Assembly (NCBI RefSeq): GCF_003254395.2
Contig: NC_037638.1
Span: 15,733,086 to 15,797,085, forward strand
From: Apis mellifera
Taxonomy: Eukaryota > Arthropoda > Insecta > Hymenoptera > Apidae
Length of the DNA: 64,000 bases
Direction: 5' to 3'
This document shows positions 1 to 10,863 of this stretch, piece after piece. The notes beneath the pieces are model-generated. The model was not told the origin of the DNA. It saw only the letters and a list, made by a program, of their open reading frames with translations, and ran no database searches. How positions within the stretch are numbered: the stretch's first letter is position 1; every line of letters starts with the position of its first letter. The translations under genes were made by a program, and so were the position numbers.

Positions 1-3000
1 TTTTTTTGTTGGTGATGGAACATTGGGAGTTAAGGGAGGATTTCTAACTCCATCAGAACTGGAATTACTCTTAAGCATTGCAGCTGATTTTTCTCTTTCT
101 TGTTCAGATGAATGTATAGTATAACTTTTGTTCGATTCTTCAACAACTTTCTTTAATTCTTCTTTATCAATGTTCTTTTCAGTTGATATTGGTGTAACAA
201 AAACTGATGATTGAGGCAAAACACATTTTGTTTTAATATCATTTTCATCTTTACATTCACGCGAATCTTTTTGTAACTTTTTTTGATTTTGTTCTTTTTC
301 TTCTAATATTTCTTCTTTATCAATCAATTCAAGTAATTCATCTACTTGTTTTTTACTTAATTTAATATCTTCTTTACCAATTAATTCTAATACCTTAAAA
401 CCATAATTATTATAAATTTAAATGAATTAATTTTCTGTTTTTTTCTATTATCTATTTATATTATATTATATTATATATTACCTTTAAGACATCTTCAATT
501 TTTATAGCTCCATCTCTATCATCATCAATTTTTGCTAAAATTTCAGCTATACGTTGTAATCGATGTTGATCAGGTACACTTTGCATTTTTTTAATTGCTG
601 AAATTAATTCATCTATCTTAACTAATTCTTCAGCAGTTTTTGAAGTATTTGTTTGTTCTTTATTAACATTATTTATATTTTGTAATTCTTTCATTTTCTT
701 TTCACATTCAAGTTGAACAACGACGGCATCCATTTTATTAATCATCTTATTCACTTTATTAAACAAACGAATGGCACCTTTGGATACCTTAATATTTTCT
801 ATATCTTGTTGGCCTTTAGCATTTGCTTTTATTTCATAAAATTCTTTAAGATCTTCTTGATAATCGGCCATTTCTTCTTTCAATTCTTTCAATTCTTCTT
901 TTTCAACAGACATTTCTTTATCCTTTATAAAATTAGATATGTATGTTTAATCTTTAGATAAGAAATTATTAAAAACTATTAATTTAATAATATAATAACA
1001 TTTAATTTCTACAAACCTTTCCAAGACAATCTAAAGCCTGTTCTAAAACTTTTACATCTGAATTCGTAATTTCGTCCGTTTTGTTGCTCTGTAAGCAAAC
1101 AGTAGTTTGTGGTTCTTTTTCTTGCCTCTCTTCTTCAATTTTACGTTCTTCCATTTTAATAATTTCGATATTCGTTTTGTGGTCCATTTTACCCTCTTTT
1201 TCTCCTATTGCACCCTGAGTACGTGTAACAACAGTATCAGGAAGAGCAGAAATAGTAGCTTTTAATTTATCTGACATTGGTATCGTTTCGGGAACCATAA
1301 GTGCTCGTGAAAGAAGTAATAATGAAGGTGGAACTTTTTTATTTAAACTTAAGTCTAACCATTGAGACAACTGTTCTTTTAATTTACTATCTGGTAATCC
1401 ATATGCTCGCATTCCGCGAGCTCTACAGGCTTGTTGCAATTCACTTCTAGTAAGTGAATCTATACCTTCTTTTTCAATTAACTGTAAAAATAAATATTAT
1501 TATTAAATCTGCATTTTTTATTATTCCTCTAAAAAATGCATTTTACATATATATATAAAAATTACTTTATCATCTGCAGTAAGACTTCTAAGTCTCATTC
1601 TAAGTAAAAATCGTAAAAAATTCGATGTTCCAAGAGTTTGTACATCTAATACTCTACATAATGCAACTAATTGTGGTCGAGTAAGAGAATCTAATGTAAT
1701 TTCATCTTCAAAGAGTTTACTAAATTGCATAATTTCTTCATTAGTAGCCACAGCACCAGAAGTTCGAACTTTATAAAAAAATTCAGCAAATTCTTTGGCT
1801 TTTTGAGATTTACAATCAGTTGATTGTACTGCCATATCATCTAATGTCTGTTGTAAAAATTTTGCCATTTCAATTTTAATCTGAAATTAAAAAAATATGT
1901 ATGTAACTATATATCTATATCTATACATATATAGAAAAATAATTTTTACAAAAGTATAAAAAATAAAAATATAATGCATACTTTCAATGCTTGTTTTAAT
2001 TTATTCTCTTTATCTGTTGCTGTTTGGAAAGTAGATGGTAATAATCCAGGAAAAACCTTAATAGCAATTGGAAGTAAAAATTCCATAAAGGGTACAATAA
2101 CAAAAACAGAGAAAGGAATAAGTCTAAACATATCCCCTGTTGTTTTTACAAGCTAAAAATATTTAAATTAGAAAATCACAAAAATAATTAAATCAATATA
2201 TTTTATTAATTATTAATTATAAATATATGTGATATCATTTATAGCTTACAAGTCTATGTTCTCTTCTACTAAGTTCTTTACCCTGTAAAATTCTCCATAT
2301 CAATTTTGCTGAAATTTTCATATCAAGACCTAATAATCTAAATCCATGATAATAATGTAAAATTTCTGCTTTAATTCTTTCCCATATTGGTGGCTTTTTT
2401 TCTGCTACTTTTGATTTTGGAGAAGTATGAACAATACATTCTTGCGTTTTAGCTTCAAGTTCTTTTTGTTCTTTGATATTTTTTATTGTATCTTCTACTT
2501 TGGAAGATGATTCTTGACCATTCCATATTGGTGTAATATAAAATGTACGAAATTGTACATAGGACAAATTATTGTTGTAATTTTCTGTTATCGTAGAATG
2601 CAATAATAATCTGTTATTCTTAGGATTTCTTCTATTTACACAAATAAATGCCAAGCTACTATTTATTTGATTGGTATTATACCATAATTTAAAGCTGCAA
2701 TAATCTATAATAAATATATATTTTGTAAAATATTTAATTACATTTACATTTCTAAATAAATATTTTTAATGATATATTTTTCATTAACACATGTTTTTTT
2801 GAAAAAGAAAATAATAATTGATTATAAATAAAAGGAAATTATTTAAAATTATTTAAATAATTAAAATATTATAATTGATACAAAAAATAAAATAATATCA
2901 ATATAATATCTATTTTATAACATAACATAACCTATATACGATTGAAATTATACAAATTAATAAAAAAAATAATAATGAAAAAAAGAAAATTTATATTAAT

Positions 3001-3202
3001 TCATCATAGATATTAATAACTCTATCTGTAAATATATCTATTATATAAATGTATTATGTATAATATGTATAATATATGTATTAGAATATAATTAAGATTA
3101 TTGTTCTAATTTATTATTGAAAAAAAAAAAATGATTCTACATACTGCGAATTGCTCTTCTGTGACCGGATACCATTTTTTGAGTATGAATTAAAGAATTC
3201 AT
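1..3202 (-). CDS. Letm1: LETM1, mitochondrial inner-membrane ion-exchange protein (3' end outside window)
   Basis: LETM1 family: inner mitochondrial membrane protein needed for K+/H+ or Ca2+/H+ exchange and organelle volume control. Coding exons by eye, 5' to 3': 3202-3145, 2704-2250, 2152-1982, 1880-1566, 1481-1017, 922-482 and 393-1. All junctions keep frame and have GT/AG ends. In the 766 residues visible, an Arg-rich, acid-poor N-terminus suits a mitochondrial presequence. HYYHGFRLL (137-145) precedes the single membrane segment (about 182-202, with PFMEFLLPIA). The LETM domain follows, including LTRPQLVALC and LQQACRARGMRAYG. A coiled coil with KEELKELKEEM leads to an EF-hand loop DDDRDGAIKIED at 621-632. 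The last exon is open to base 1, so the C-terminus is missing. Start ATG 3200-3202 was chosen because its exon splices in frame (phase 1) to the next. Wobble bases are strongly A/T. Confidence 0.95.
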
Positions 3203-4040
3203 CTTATATTACAATATTTTTTTTGTAATTTATGCAATCTTCCAAAGTCGTTTTTATCTGTAATGTGATAAAATACTTCACCATCACACATTTTCCGACT
3301 TGAACATAGTGATACAGAACAAAGATCAGCTGATTAAATAAATATCACTATTCTAGTGTAATAATTAATATCGAATTACAAATATTTATTTTGATATTTA
3401 TTTTCTAGAATATATTTGAAATTAAATGTATATTATAATTACATTAAAAAATTAAATTTTATGTTTATCTATAATATTTATTTTCATAACCATTTAAAAA
3501 TGTATACATGATATTTTTAGTAAAAATTAAACTATTAAATAAAAATATATTAAATTTATTTTATAAAATATTTAAGATTTATTAAAGTCTATTAAACAGT
3601 TTAATGGTAAATATATAAATATATCTATATTTTAAATAATTTTATTTTTAAATTTAATAATAATATTATATGCATATATTTTTTAAAGTATTTTTTAATT
3701 ATTTTAATTATTATTAAATATAGTTATATTAAAGATAAAATTTATTAAATCACTAATGTCGAAGATATTAAAATTGATCAGATTAATTTGTTCTTTCATG
3801 TGTATATCCATTATAATTTTTCTAGTTTACACTTATTAAAATAACTTACACTTATTATTAACATAAATAAATTAAACATTCTATAGTAAATAAAATTTGC
3901 AAAACGTATTTTATTTATAAAGAAAATAAAATTTTAAAAGTAAAATATCAAATAAACTCTAATAAACAATAAATACATCGCAGATGTAATTACAAATAAT
4001 ATTTAGTTAATCTTTGTAATCAACGGAAGGTTAATTTCTG
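3203..4040. promoter_or_regulatory. Divergent intergenic region between LETM1 and the KIAA0232-like gene
   Basis: About 0.8 kb of very AT-rich DNA separates the LETM1 start codon (minus strand) from the probable first exon of the plus-strand gene. It must hold the LETM1 5' untranslated region and probably both promoters. I see no TATA box in a convincing position, no ORF worth calling and no long repeat. Assignment as a shared promoter rests on gene orientation only. Confidence 0.45.
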
Positions 4041-4049
4041 AACGCACTG

Positions 4050-4187
4050 AGAATCTTTTTGCAAGAATTATCAAGTGCCAGTATCTGAAGGGGGAGGGGC
4101 AATGAAGCTTTTAGTAGCCGCCATGTTTTTCTCTGAGTGGGGTGTGTAGAAGAGGCCGGGGTGAAAATCATCTCTCGAGGCATGCAG
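4050..4187 (+). other. Probable noncoding first exon of the KIAA0232-like gene
   Basis: A local rise in G+C ends at CAG/GTATGT (4185-4193), a good splice donor, on the same strand as the downstream gene. The next plausible acceptor is TTTCAG at 5680-5685. The 5' limit is a guess from composition. No coding frame continues through it, so I read it as 5' untranslated. A cDNA would settle it. Confidence 0.4.
4117..4128 (+). promoter_or_regulatory. YY1/Pho-type motif GCCGCCATGTTT
   Basis: The 12 bases GCCGCCATGTTT match the classic YY1 (Drosophila Pho) site GCCGCCATNTT. Such sites often sit just downstream of the transcription start in widely expressed genes, overlapping an ATG that is not the main start. 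Its place inside the probable first exon fits that pattern. Binding is inferred from the motif alone. Confidence 0.4.
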
Positions 4188-5461
4188 GTATGTCAAAATT
4201 TTAATATTTTTATTAATCGTGATCGAAGTAACTATAATACTTGTCACAAGATGACAATGCATTAAATGTGAAAATATGTTTGTTGTTATTTCGTAACGTC
4301 ATGCATTTGTTCATTCTCTTGTCAAAAGAACTATGACTCAGACAAAATGCATAGCGCAATCGACAAGGTTATTTGCATTGCTCTAGCAATGTCTTTGCCA
4401 ACAATCCGTAAACAGCCAAATTGCAGTATTATGCACTCGAATTTACAGTTTGTTTTTGTGCACCAGTACGAGAGACATCTATCAAGTGGACGAGGCTGGT
4501 TGATAATGCGTGCAAACTCAAAAATCTTATGTTATGCTTAATTACTCATATTCGCGTAATATAGCGATAAATGTTTTTGACAACATTGATAAAAGTGTCG
4601 ATTCGTTTCGACAGGTTCAGTAACTTGTTTTTATTTATATATGCATTATGGTAGCTCATTTTTTAGACACGACGTGGAACATGTACTTTAGCTCCACGAT
4701 TTGTGCAACGTGACTTAATAGTCTCTAACATGAACGTTCAATTCTAAAATTGCGTCTTACATTTGCAACTATATTTTGCGTAAAATCTTTGCAAATCTAA
4801 CCGAACGTATATCAAATGTAATATTTAAAATTTTGCAATAGAAATATTTTGTATAATTATATGCTTTAATAAAATAAAATTTCATGCTAATTTTATGTCA
4901 ATGACATAAATATTTTTTTTATGTCAATGAAATAAATATTGTTTTGACTTATGATTAACAAATAAAGAAATATGTTTATTTCAAACATTTATAATATGAT
5001 TATTGAAAATTTTTATAATAATATATTATATTTATGAAATAAAAATAAATGATACCTATTATATATTTTAATATTTTATTGAAAATCAGTATTTGCATAA
5101 ATCAGTAACTGATTTTTATTATATATTATATTTATTTAAATATCTATGATTTTTTTTTATTATTTTACGATATGTGACATATATTGAACAATAATGCTTG
5201 TTTCTATAACTTATTTAGATATTTAACTATAAAAATAATATTTATTGTTAATGTAGCTTTGTTTTAATGAATGTTATGTTTTTGTACATCATCTTATATA
5301 GCATATTGTACAAGTTTGTTAATATATTGATATTAACACTTCTTCAGTTTATGAAAGTGAAAGTTTTATACAATTATTATTTAGTGTTGCTTATATAAGG
5401 AACATGATAACAATTTTTTATGATTTATTTAAAAAGTTTTTTATAAATATAAGTTTATTGT

Positions 5462-5519
<58 letters not shown>

Positions 5520-5685
5520 TTATATATGGATTTTGCTAAAATATACTATGTACATTATGGAATTATGTTTTTTATCATATAAATAAATGGGAATAATAAA
5601 AAAACAAACGTACTTTTTTATTTACAGAAAATATTTTTATATATAGAATATTTAAAAGAATAATTTGAAAATTATAAAATTTCAG
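4188..5685 (+). other. Probable 5'-UTR intron of the KIAA0232-like gene
   Basis: AT-rich stretch between donor GTATGT (4188) and acceptor TTTCAG (ends 5685). It contains a near-duplicate pair reading ATGTCAATGA(C/A)ATAAATATT around 4895-4940 and a TA microsatellite near its 3' end. No coding region was seen; the short plus-strand ORF at 4347-4541 has no recognisable content. Confidence 0.35.
5461..5526. repeat. TA dinucleotide microsatellite
   Basis: Nearly uninterrupted TA repeats with a few AAA/TTT breaks. Likely length-polymorphic between individuals. No other function visible. Confidence 0.9.
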
Positions 5686-5692
5686 TGTCAAA

Positions 5693-5782
5693 ATGGGAAG
5701 GAGACTATATTTGTTATCCTTCACTAAGACCTGCCAGCCTCATTTCCACAAGATATCCACCACCTGCACAAGAACTAAGTAA
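5693..5782 (+). other. Upstream ORF 1 of the KIAA0232-like gene (29 codons)
   Basis: ATG lies eight bases into the exon that starts after TTTCAG at 5685. The peptide begins MGRRLYLLSFTKTC and ends at TAA 5780-5782. It is not in frame with the main ORF. A possible extra intron (donor at about 5779, acceptor TTTTAAG ending 6070) would change its 3' end but still lead to a stop before the main start. Translation is untested. Confidence 0.3.
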
Positions 5783-6079
5783 TTTTTAATATCAACGTAA
5801 CTGAAATCACAAGAAGTACCACCATTGATTGTGGGCAACGAAACTAAAAGTGAGAAATTATAAGTAACAAAGAGAAAAAAAAAAAGAACATTTATCAAGC
5901 TAGTAAATGTCAAGGTGGTGGATTCAGTAAAATTGAAACATTAAAGGACAATAATATAATACAGTAACTCTATTGTAAATAGGTAACTTGATCATTCATT
6001 TTTTTTTCATAAATCTTCATCGTATTAAAGTTTAGTATATAAATAGTGATAAAATTTATTTACGTTTTAAGGAGAGAAG

Positions 6080-6151
6080 ATGATCACCCTGGAGGTAGTG
6101 AAGTCTGTAAAAGTTCCTGGGTCTAGGAGGAGCTTTATTAAAAGGAAATGA
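6080..6151 (+). other. Upstream ORF 2, stop overlapping the main start (ATGA)
   Basis: ATG 6080-6082 opens 23 codons (MITLEVVKSVKVPGS...), rich in Lys/Arg at the end. Its stop TGA occupies 6149-6151 and shares two bases with the main start ATG at 6148-6150. This is the arrangement expected for termination-reinitiation coupling. Whether ribosomes use it is inference. Confidence 0.4.
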
Positions 6152-8299
6152 GGAATCCGGCATTGCATCTGGTCGGAATAGCGACGTCCCCTGGTGGAGG
6201 TGAAGTTTTTGGTACCAGGGCCGAGGAGGAGTTGCGCCAGTGGCTCGAGGCACGCTTGGACGCATTGGGAATTGACCCCGTTGCGTACTCGCGATTTGTA
6301 CTCAGCCTATTGCGCTGCCCCGACTCGGCCCTAAGCCCACCAGAAGAAGCAGTAGGTACAGGTAGAAACGGAGGGCGTCGCATTCGGGCCCGACCTAAAG
6401 CAAAACTGCCCACGCAAGGAGATAGAGAGCAAAGACGTGCTGTCGTGCAATGTTTAACAAGTGCTGCTGATAATGTAAGTAACAATAATTTTTAATATCA
6501 TTTACTACTTAACATTTTTTTACATATACATATACATATGCATATATTCTTAATTATATAGAAGTGTGGTGTGGAAACGTTGGTCGACGAATTATGTATG
6601 AAACTTCGAGACTTGGAAGGAGGCGGCTCAGATGAAAAGGAAGAAGAATTTAAGAAGTCCAATGATGAAAATAAAACAAATTTAGAGTCGCTTACACCTC
6701 GCGACAGAGCTCTCAGATATTACGCGGCATTTCCTGCTTTACAACCTACAACCTTGAAAAAATTTTCTCAGAAAAAAGATCGAAATTTTGGAAATAATAA
6801 TAACAACAATAATAATAAAATTAACGGAGTCAACTATAATAATAATAAGAATACTAATAAATCTCGCAATAAAAAAACAAAAATGTCTATTGTAAGTATT
6901 TATATTATCATATTTAACTTAAATATTGCGTTATATTATCGAAGAAAATTTTTAAATGAACCGATCTGTTTTTCTGCAGAGTATTGACTCACGAAGATCA
7001 GAAGAGAAAGAAAGTTTTGGATTTGCTAAATCAATGGAACTTGAAAGAGAAAAAGAACTAGAATTGGAATTGGATAAACTTCGATTGGCACAATTACAAG
7101 CAAAGTTTGACGAGAGCTTGGAAGCACTTTGGGATTCAGGACCAGGCAATGCACAAGACACGGCTTCGATTTGGGCAGCACCTACACTTTCTATTCCTTC
7201 AGGACCCCTTTGGCCGACAGATACTACCGAGACAATCTTTACTTTATCCACCTCAGACAATGGTTATGCTACTGACACGCCGTATCAGGAATCTATTGTT
7301 GACGACTCGCCGCTTATTCCATGGGACATCGATTTAATCAGCATTGAAGATTATGCGGATGAATATAGTAACAAGAATAAATCAGGTCAGTATTTCAGAT
7401 ATATATAATCTATCAGTATCACGACATAGTAATACTGACTTAAGTATATCCAACGGATAGGAGATCGTTCTGACATGTAAGTAAATAAAACAGAATTCAT
7501 CAAGTTAGACGTAGAATGTCATTGTATCTGTGTCGTGCTGCAATATATGTTTTATTATTCTTATTTTTTTACTTTATATACGTGTAAAAATTAGTTATTA
7601 ACTTTATTGCAGACCAAATCCAAAATAAATAAATATTTAATATATATTATTCCAGAGAACAATGTTAACTGGTCTGACTCAGCTATGGATGGATCATGGT
7701 GCTGGAAAGGGCTTGGTAGTAATTTAGCTACCTTGGGCCACAGTCCTCAGACAGGTAGCTGCTTCTTTCCAGTTGCTCCGCGTAAAACTCCCATTGGAAC
7801 ACGCAAAGAATCTCGTTCAAATCTGAAAGTAAACAGCCTTCCAGAACCGGACGAGGATTTGCTTACTTCCGCTCGCACACACTTTCGTCCAATAAAGGAT
7901 GATGGTCAGTGGGCCGATGGGACTACATTTCCTGTGAACAATACTTTAGAGCGGGTCGCATATCGCAGATCTGAGTCAGGAAACTTGTTATATCTACCTG
8001 GTGGAGAGAGTCCTTACATGGAGTATCGAGAGAACGACTCATCGCTTTCTCCAGTATCTTCGAATTTAACGTTGAAATTCAGGGTGCGTCAATGCGACAA
8101 GTGCGTTCAAACCGAGCCCATTCGATCTCCGGTCAAACGCAGAATTCTCTCCGAACAGGATCATTTTCATTATACTCCGATTGGAGTGGAAGATACTGTT
8201 ATTCGCGAAGAAGAGAATGTCGAGAAAGATTGCTATGCATTGGGTCAACTGGGCTGGGTACGATCTAATGTACCTCTGCACAATGATAGGAAAAGGTAA
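6148..8299 (+). CDS. KIAA0232-family protein, function unknown
   Basis: Coding exons 6148-6474, 6562-6891, 6980-7385 and 7656-8299 join in frame with GT/AG ends and give 568 residues. Homology to vertebrate KIAA0232 is clear in three blocks. These are an N-terminal helix region, ELRQWLEARLDALGIDPVAY (29-48), running into SRFVLSLL; AVVQCLTSAAD plus CGVETLVDELCMKLRDL (98-127), which spans the first intron; and RTHFRPI (428-434). Between them lie a poly-Asn run (187-194), a charged coiled coil (about 238-270, LEREKELELELDKLRL) and a Ser/Thr/Pro/Asp-rich region. The vertebrate protein is, from memory, more than twice as long, so long linkers are absent here. The start is fixed by an in-frame TAA shortly upstream. 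No catalytic motif, signal peptide or membrane segment is visible, and I assign no function. Two upstream ORFs may regulate translation. Confidence 0.85.
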
Positions 8300-8370
8300 T
8301 AAAGCGTCTCTAAAGAAGGAATTCGTAATACTGAAATCGTACTATCGACAGCTTTGTCTTTTTATTTTCT

Positions 8371-8397
8371 TTTTTTTTTTTTTTTTTTTTTTTTTTT
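8371..8397. repeat. Poly-T tract of 27 bases
   Basis: Uninterrupted T run 72 bases after the KIAA0232-like stop codon. It would be a U-tract in the transcript if it lies in the 3' untranslated region. Length may vary or be misassembled. Confidence 0.9.
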
Positions 8398-9866
8398 CGG
8401 TTTTAATTTGTTACGCTATGCATTATTGCTGTTAAGTTGAAAAATGATTGAAAAACATAAGCTTATATATATATATCCATCATTTTATTTCTAATACAGC
8501 GAAACGTATATATATATTAATATTCTGTTGCGCATTAAAATAAGGCTTTTCACGTTTGTTCGGAGGTACAAATATCTATTAAAATAAAAAAAAAAAATCA
8601 TTGGCTGAATAGTGAAAATAAAATTTTTGTTGTTGGTTACGTGTTAAATTATTTGAGTTACGAAACATATGAGGAAATACTTTTTCTTTGTTATGTCAGT
8701 CAATATATTAACTTGAAATTGATAAATGTGTATGTGTAAGTTCAGTATGTAATATATATATATATATATGTATATATGTAATGTGTATACATACGCATAA
8801 TCAATCACATGGTATGTAATATGTTATGATATTAAGCAGCATTTGATTGCAACAAACACTTTTCGAGAGATTGGTACTACTCAATTTGCTACTGCATAGG
8901 TTGAATTTAATTTGAAGCGCGCTATTTAATGTACAACATAGAATGTATATGGTCTGAGTACTTAGTCAAATTGTTGCAGTTTTACAATTAAAATTACATG
9001 TTTAATATGTTTTTTCCGATAGAAGGCACAGTAGCAGTTTCGGATGCCAGCCTCTGACGACTTTGCGTCCGTTGACCTTATGAACTGGAACTTATAATAT
9101 GAGCTGCTACAAATGCTATGTGACTGGAAGGTTTGAGGTGTAGTTATGCTTTTTTCTCAAGATGACGACGATAAATTGTTAACAGAGAAAGAAAAAAAAA
9201 AAAATAAATAAAAGAATATGACATCGGGGGGCCTCTTGGCATGTGGAATTTGTTATGCATGTATCCAAGATGGTGCCGTTAAATGAAAAAAAAAAAAAAA
9301 TGTATCCCCCGTTGTCGTTGAACAAAGTAAAAAAAAAAAAAAAAATAAAAAAAAAATATTAACGGTCGTAACGCGAGCGAAGCGAGACGAAAAGAAATAT
9401 TAAACGTTCATTTAGATAATTATTATTAACCCTTTGAAAAATAAAAAGGAAAAAAAAAGAACGGAATGAAATAGAAAGAAGAAAAAAAAAAAGGTATATA
9501 TGTTACGCAACGTTCAACGATGAGAACGTGTGCAAAAAAGAGAAAGGAAAAAAGTATCGAGAACGTAGTCAATGAGATTTCGTTTGTAGCTTGTTGATAA
9601 TTTTATGTGAACTTTTTCGAGGAGAAAGAAACGAAAACAAAAAAAAAAAAATATATATATATATATATATAATTAGTGCGCTGATTTTTCTAGAAATTGT
9701 AGCGTGCAGTTTTTTCCTTTTTTGTTTCTTATCTGATGTGCAGGCGTTCATTGTGTGTTTGCATTGGATGCACTGCAGGAAAGAGAGAAAAAATGAAAAT
9801 AACGAGTAACTAAGAAAAAAAATGCCAAAAAAAGAATGAAATTAATTTAAAAAGAAAAAAAAAAAA

Positions 9867-9893
9867 AGAAAGAAAGAAAGAAAGAAAGAAAGG
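9867..9893. repeat. GAAA tetranucleotide microsatellite
   Basis: Six to seven GAAA units within a longer A/G-only stretch. Confidence 0.85.
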
Positions 9894-10237
9894 AGAAGAG
9901 CCAAAAGAATAAAATTCGAGGATGGAGTACTTATAAGTATGAATAAAAAGGATAAAAAAAAGTGCCGCACGATATTAAACCGAGAACCATCGAAGTACTA
10001 TTCTATTTTCTTGTTGTTTTTTTTTTTTCGTAATTATTAATGGATTATCTTAATTATATCCACCTAATTATAATTTAACATCCTAGATGATTAATACCCT
10101 GTCCCAATTCCATCATCCATCAGATCCCATGTTTTAAAGAAACCCAGAGTATCCAATGCTTTTCCAATGCTCCCTCAGAGAAAATATTATTGAAGACGTA
10201 CATGTGAGGAAAAAAAAAAACAAAAAATATATATGTA

Positions 10238-10271
<34 letters not shown>

Positions 10272-10595
10272 AACGTATAACACGAAAAAATACTACGCCC
10301 ACCTTGGCGAAGTTAAGCGGACGAAAATAATGAAAGGAACATCATTTAGAAAAAAAAAATAAATAAATAAATGCCTTTTAAAGAGAATGAGCGAGTAAAA
10401 TGTTGTTAAAAAAAAAAAAGAAAAAAAAAACGTGATGATAATGTTAAGACGTGGCGAAGAAGATAGTAGTGAAATGACAAGCGAGGTACATGAATTGCGA
10501 TGTGGAAAAAATGGAAATATAAGGAAAAAAAATAGGAAAGAACATTCGAAGATGAATTCTCTGCGCGAAATAAATGTACACAAAGGGAGTAACCA

Positions 10596-10601
10596 AATAA
10601 A
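10596..10601 (+). terminator. Candidate distal poly(A) signal AATAAA for the KIAA0232-like gene
   Basis: AATAAA followed by GCATTGC and then T/G-rich sequence (TATGGTTGTATATTATTTATT), a fair polyadenylation context. It lies at the end of the purine-rich tract and about 260 bases before the end of the convergent Ir25a coding region. Use is not shown. Confidence 0.3.
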
Positions 10602-10812
10602 GGCATTGCAAACGCTATGGTTGTATATTATTTATTCCAGATATACAGATTATATTTTTAATAAAAAAGATATATTCGTTTCTTAAAATATTTTTTTTTC
10701 CTCGGTTTTTATGTATATATATATATATATTTTTTTTTTTTTATCGAACATTGAACAGCAATAAAATATTAAAATCGAAGTACGATATATCTACAATATA
10801 GATATAGAATAA

Positions 10813-10818
10813 TTTATT
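10813..10818 (-). terminator. Poly(A) signal AATAAA for Ir25a
   Basis: Reading the minus strand, AATAAA occurs 46-51 bases after the Ir25a stop codon, implying a short 3' untranslated region. Position and strand suit it well. Confidence 0.55.
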
Positions 10819-10863
10819 TGTCAATATTGTATTTACTTTTTTCTTTGTCTGTCACGAACACAT

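Larger units (their letters stand above)
8300..10700 (+). other. 3' region of the KIAA0232-like gene: long A-rich, purine-skewed tract
   Basis: After the stop there is a T27 run, then 2.3 kb with many poly-A tracts. From about 9180 to 10600 the plus strand is strongly purine-biased. AATAAA-type signals occur near 8580, 8618 and 10596. Some or all of this is probably 3' untranslated region; the end cannot be placed by eye. ORFs here are low-complexity Lys/Phe translations and were not called. Confidence 0.45.

Noticed and set aside
4071..4541. Short ORFs (63 and 64 codons) near the LETM1/KIAA0232-like divergent region
   Set aside because: One is antisense to the probable first exon, the other lies in the probable intron; no coding character.
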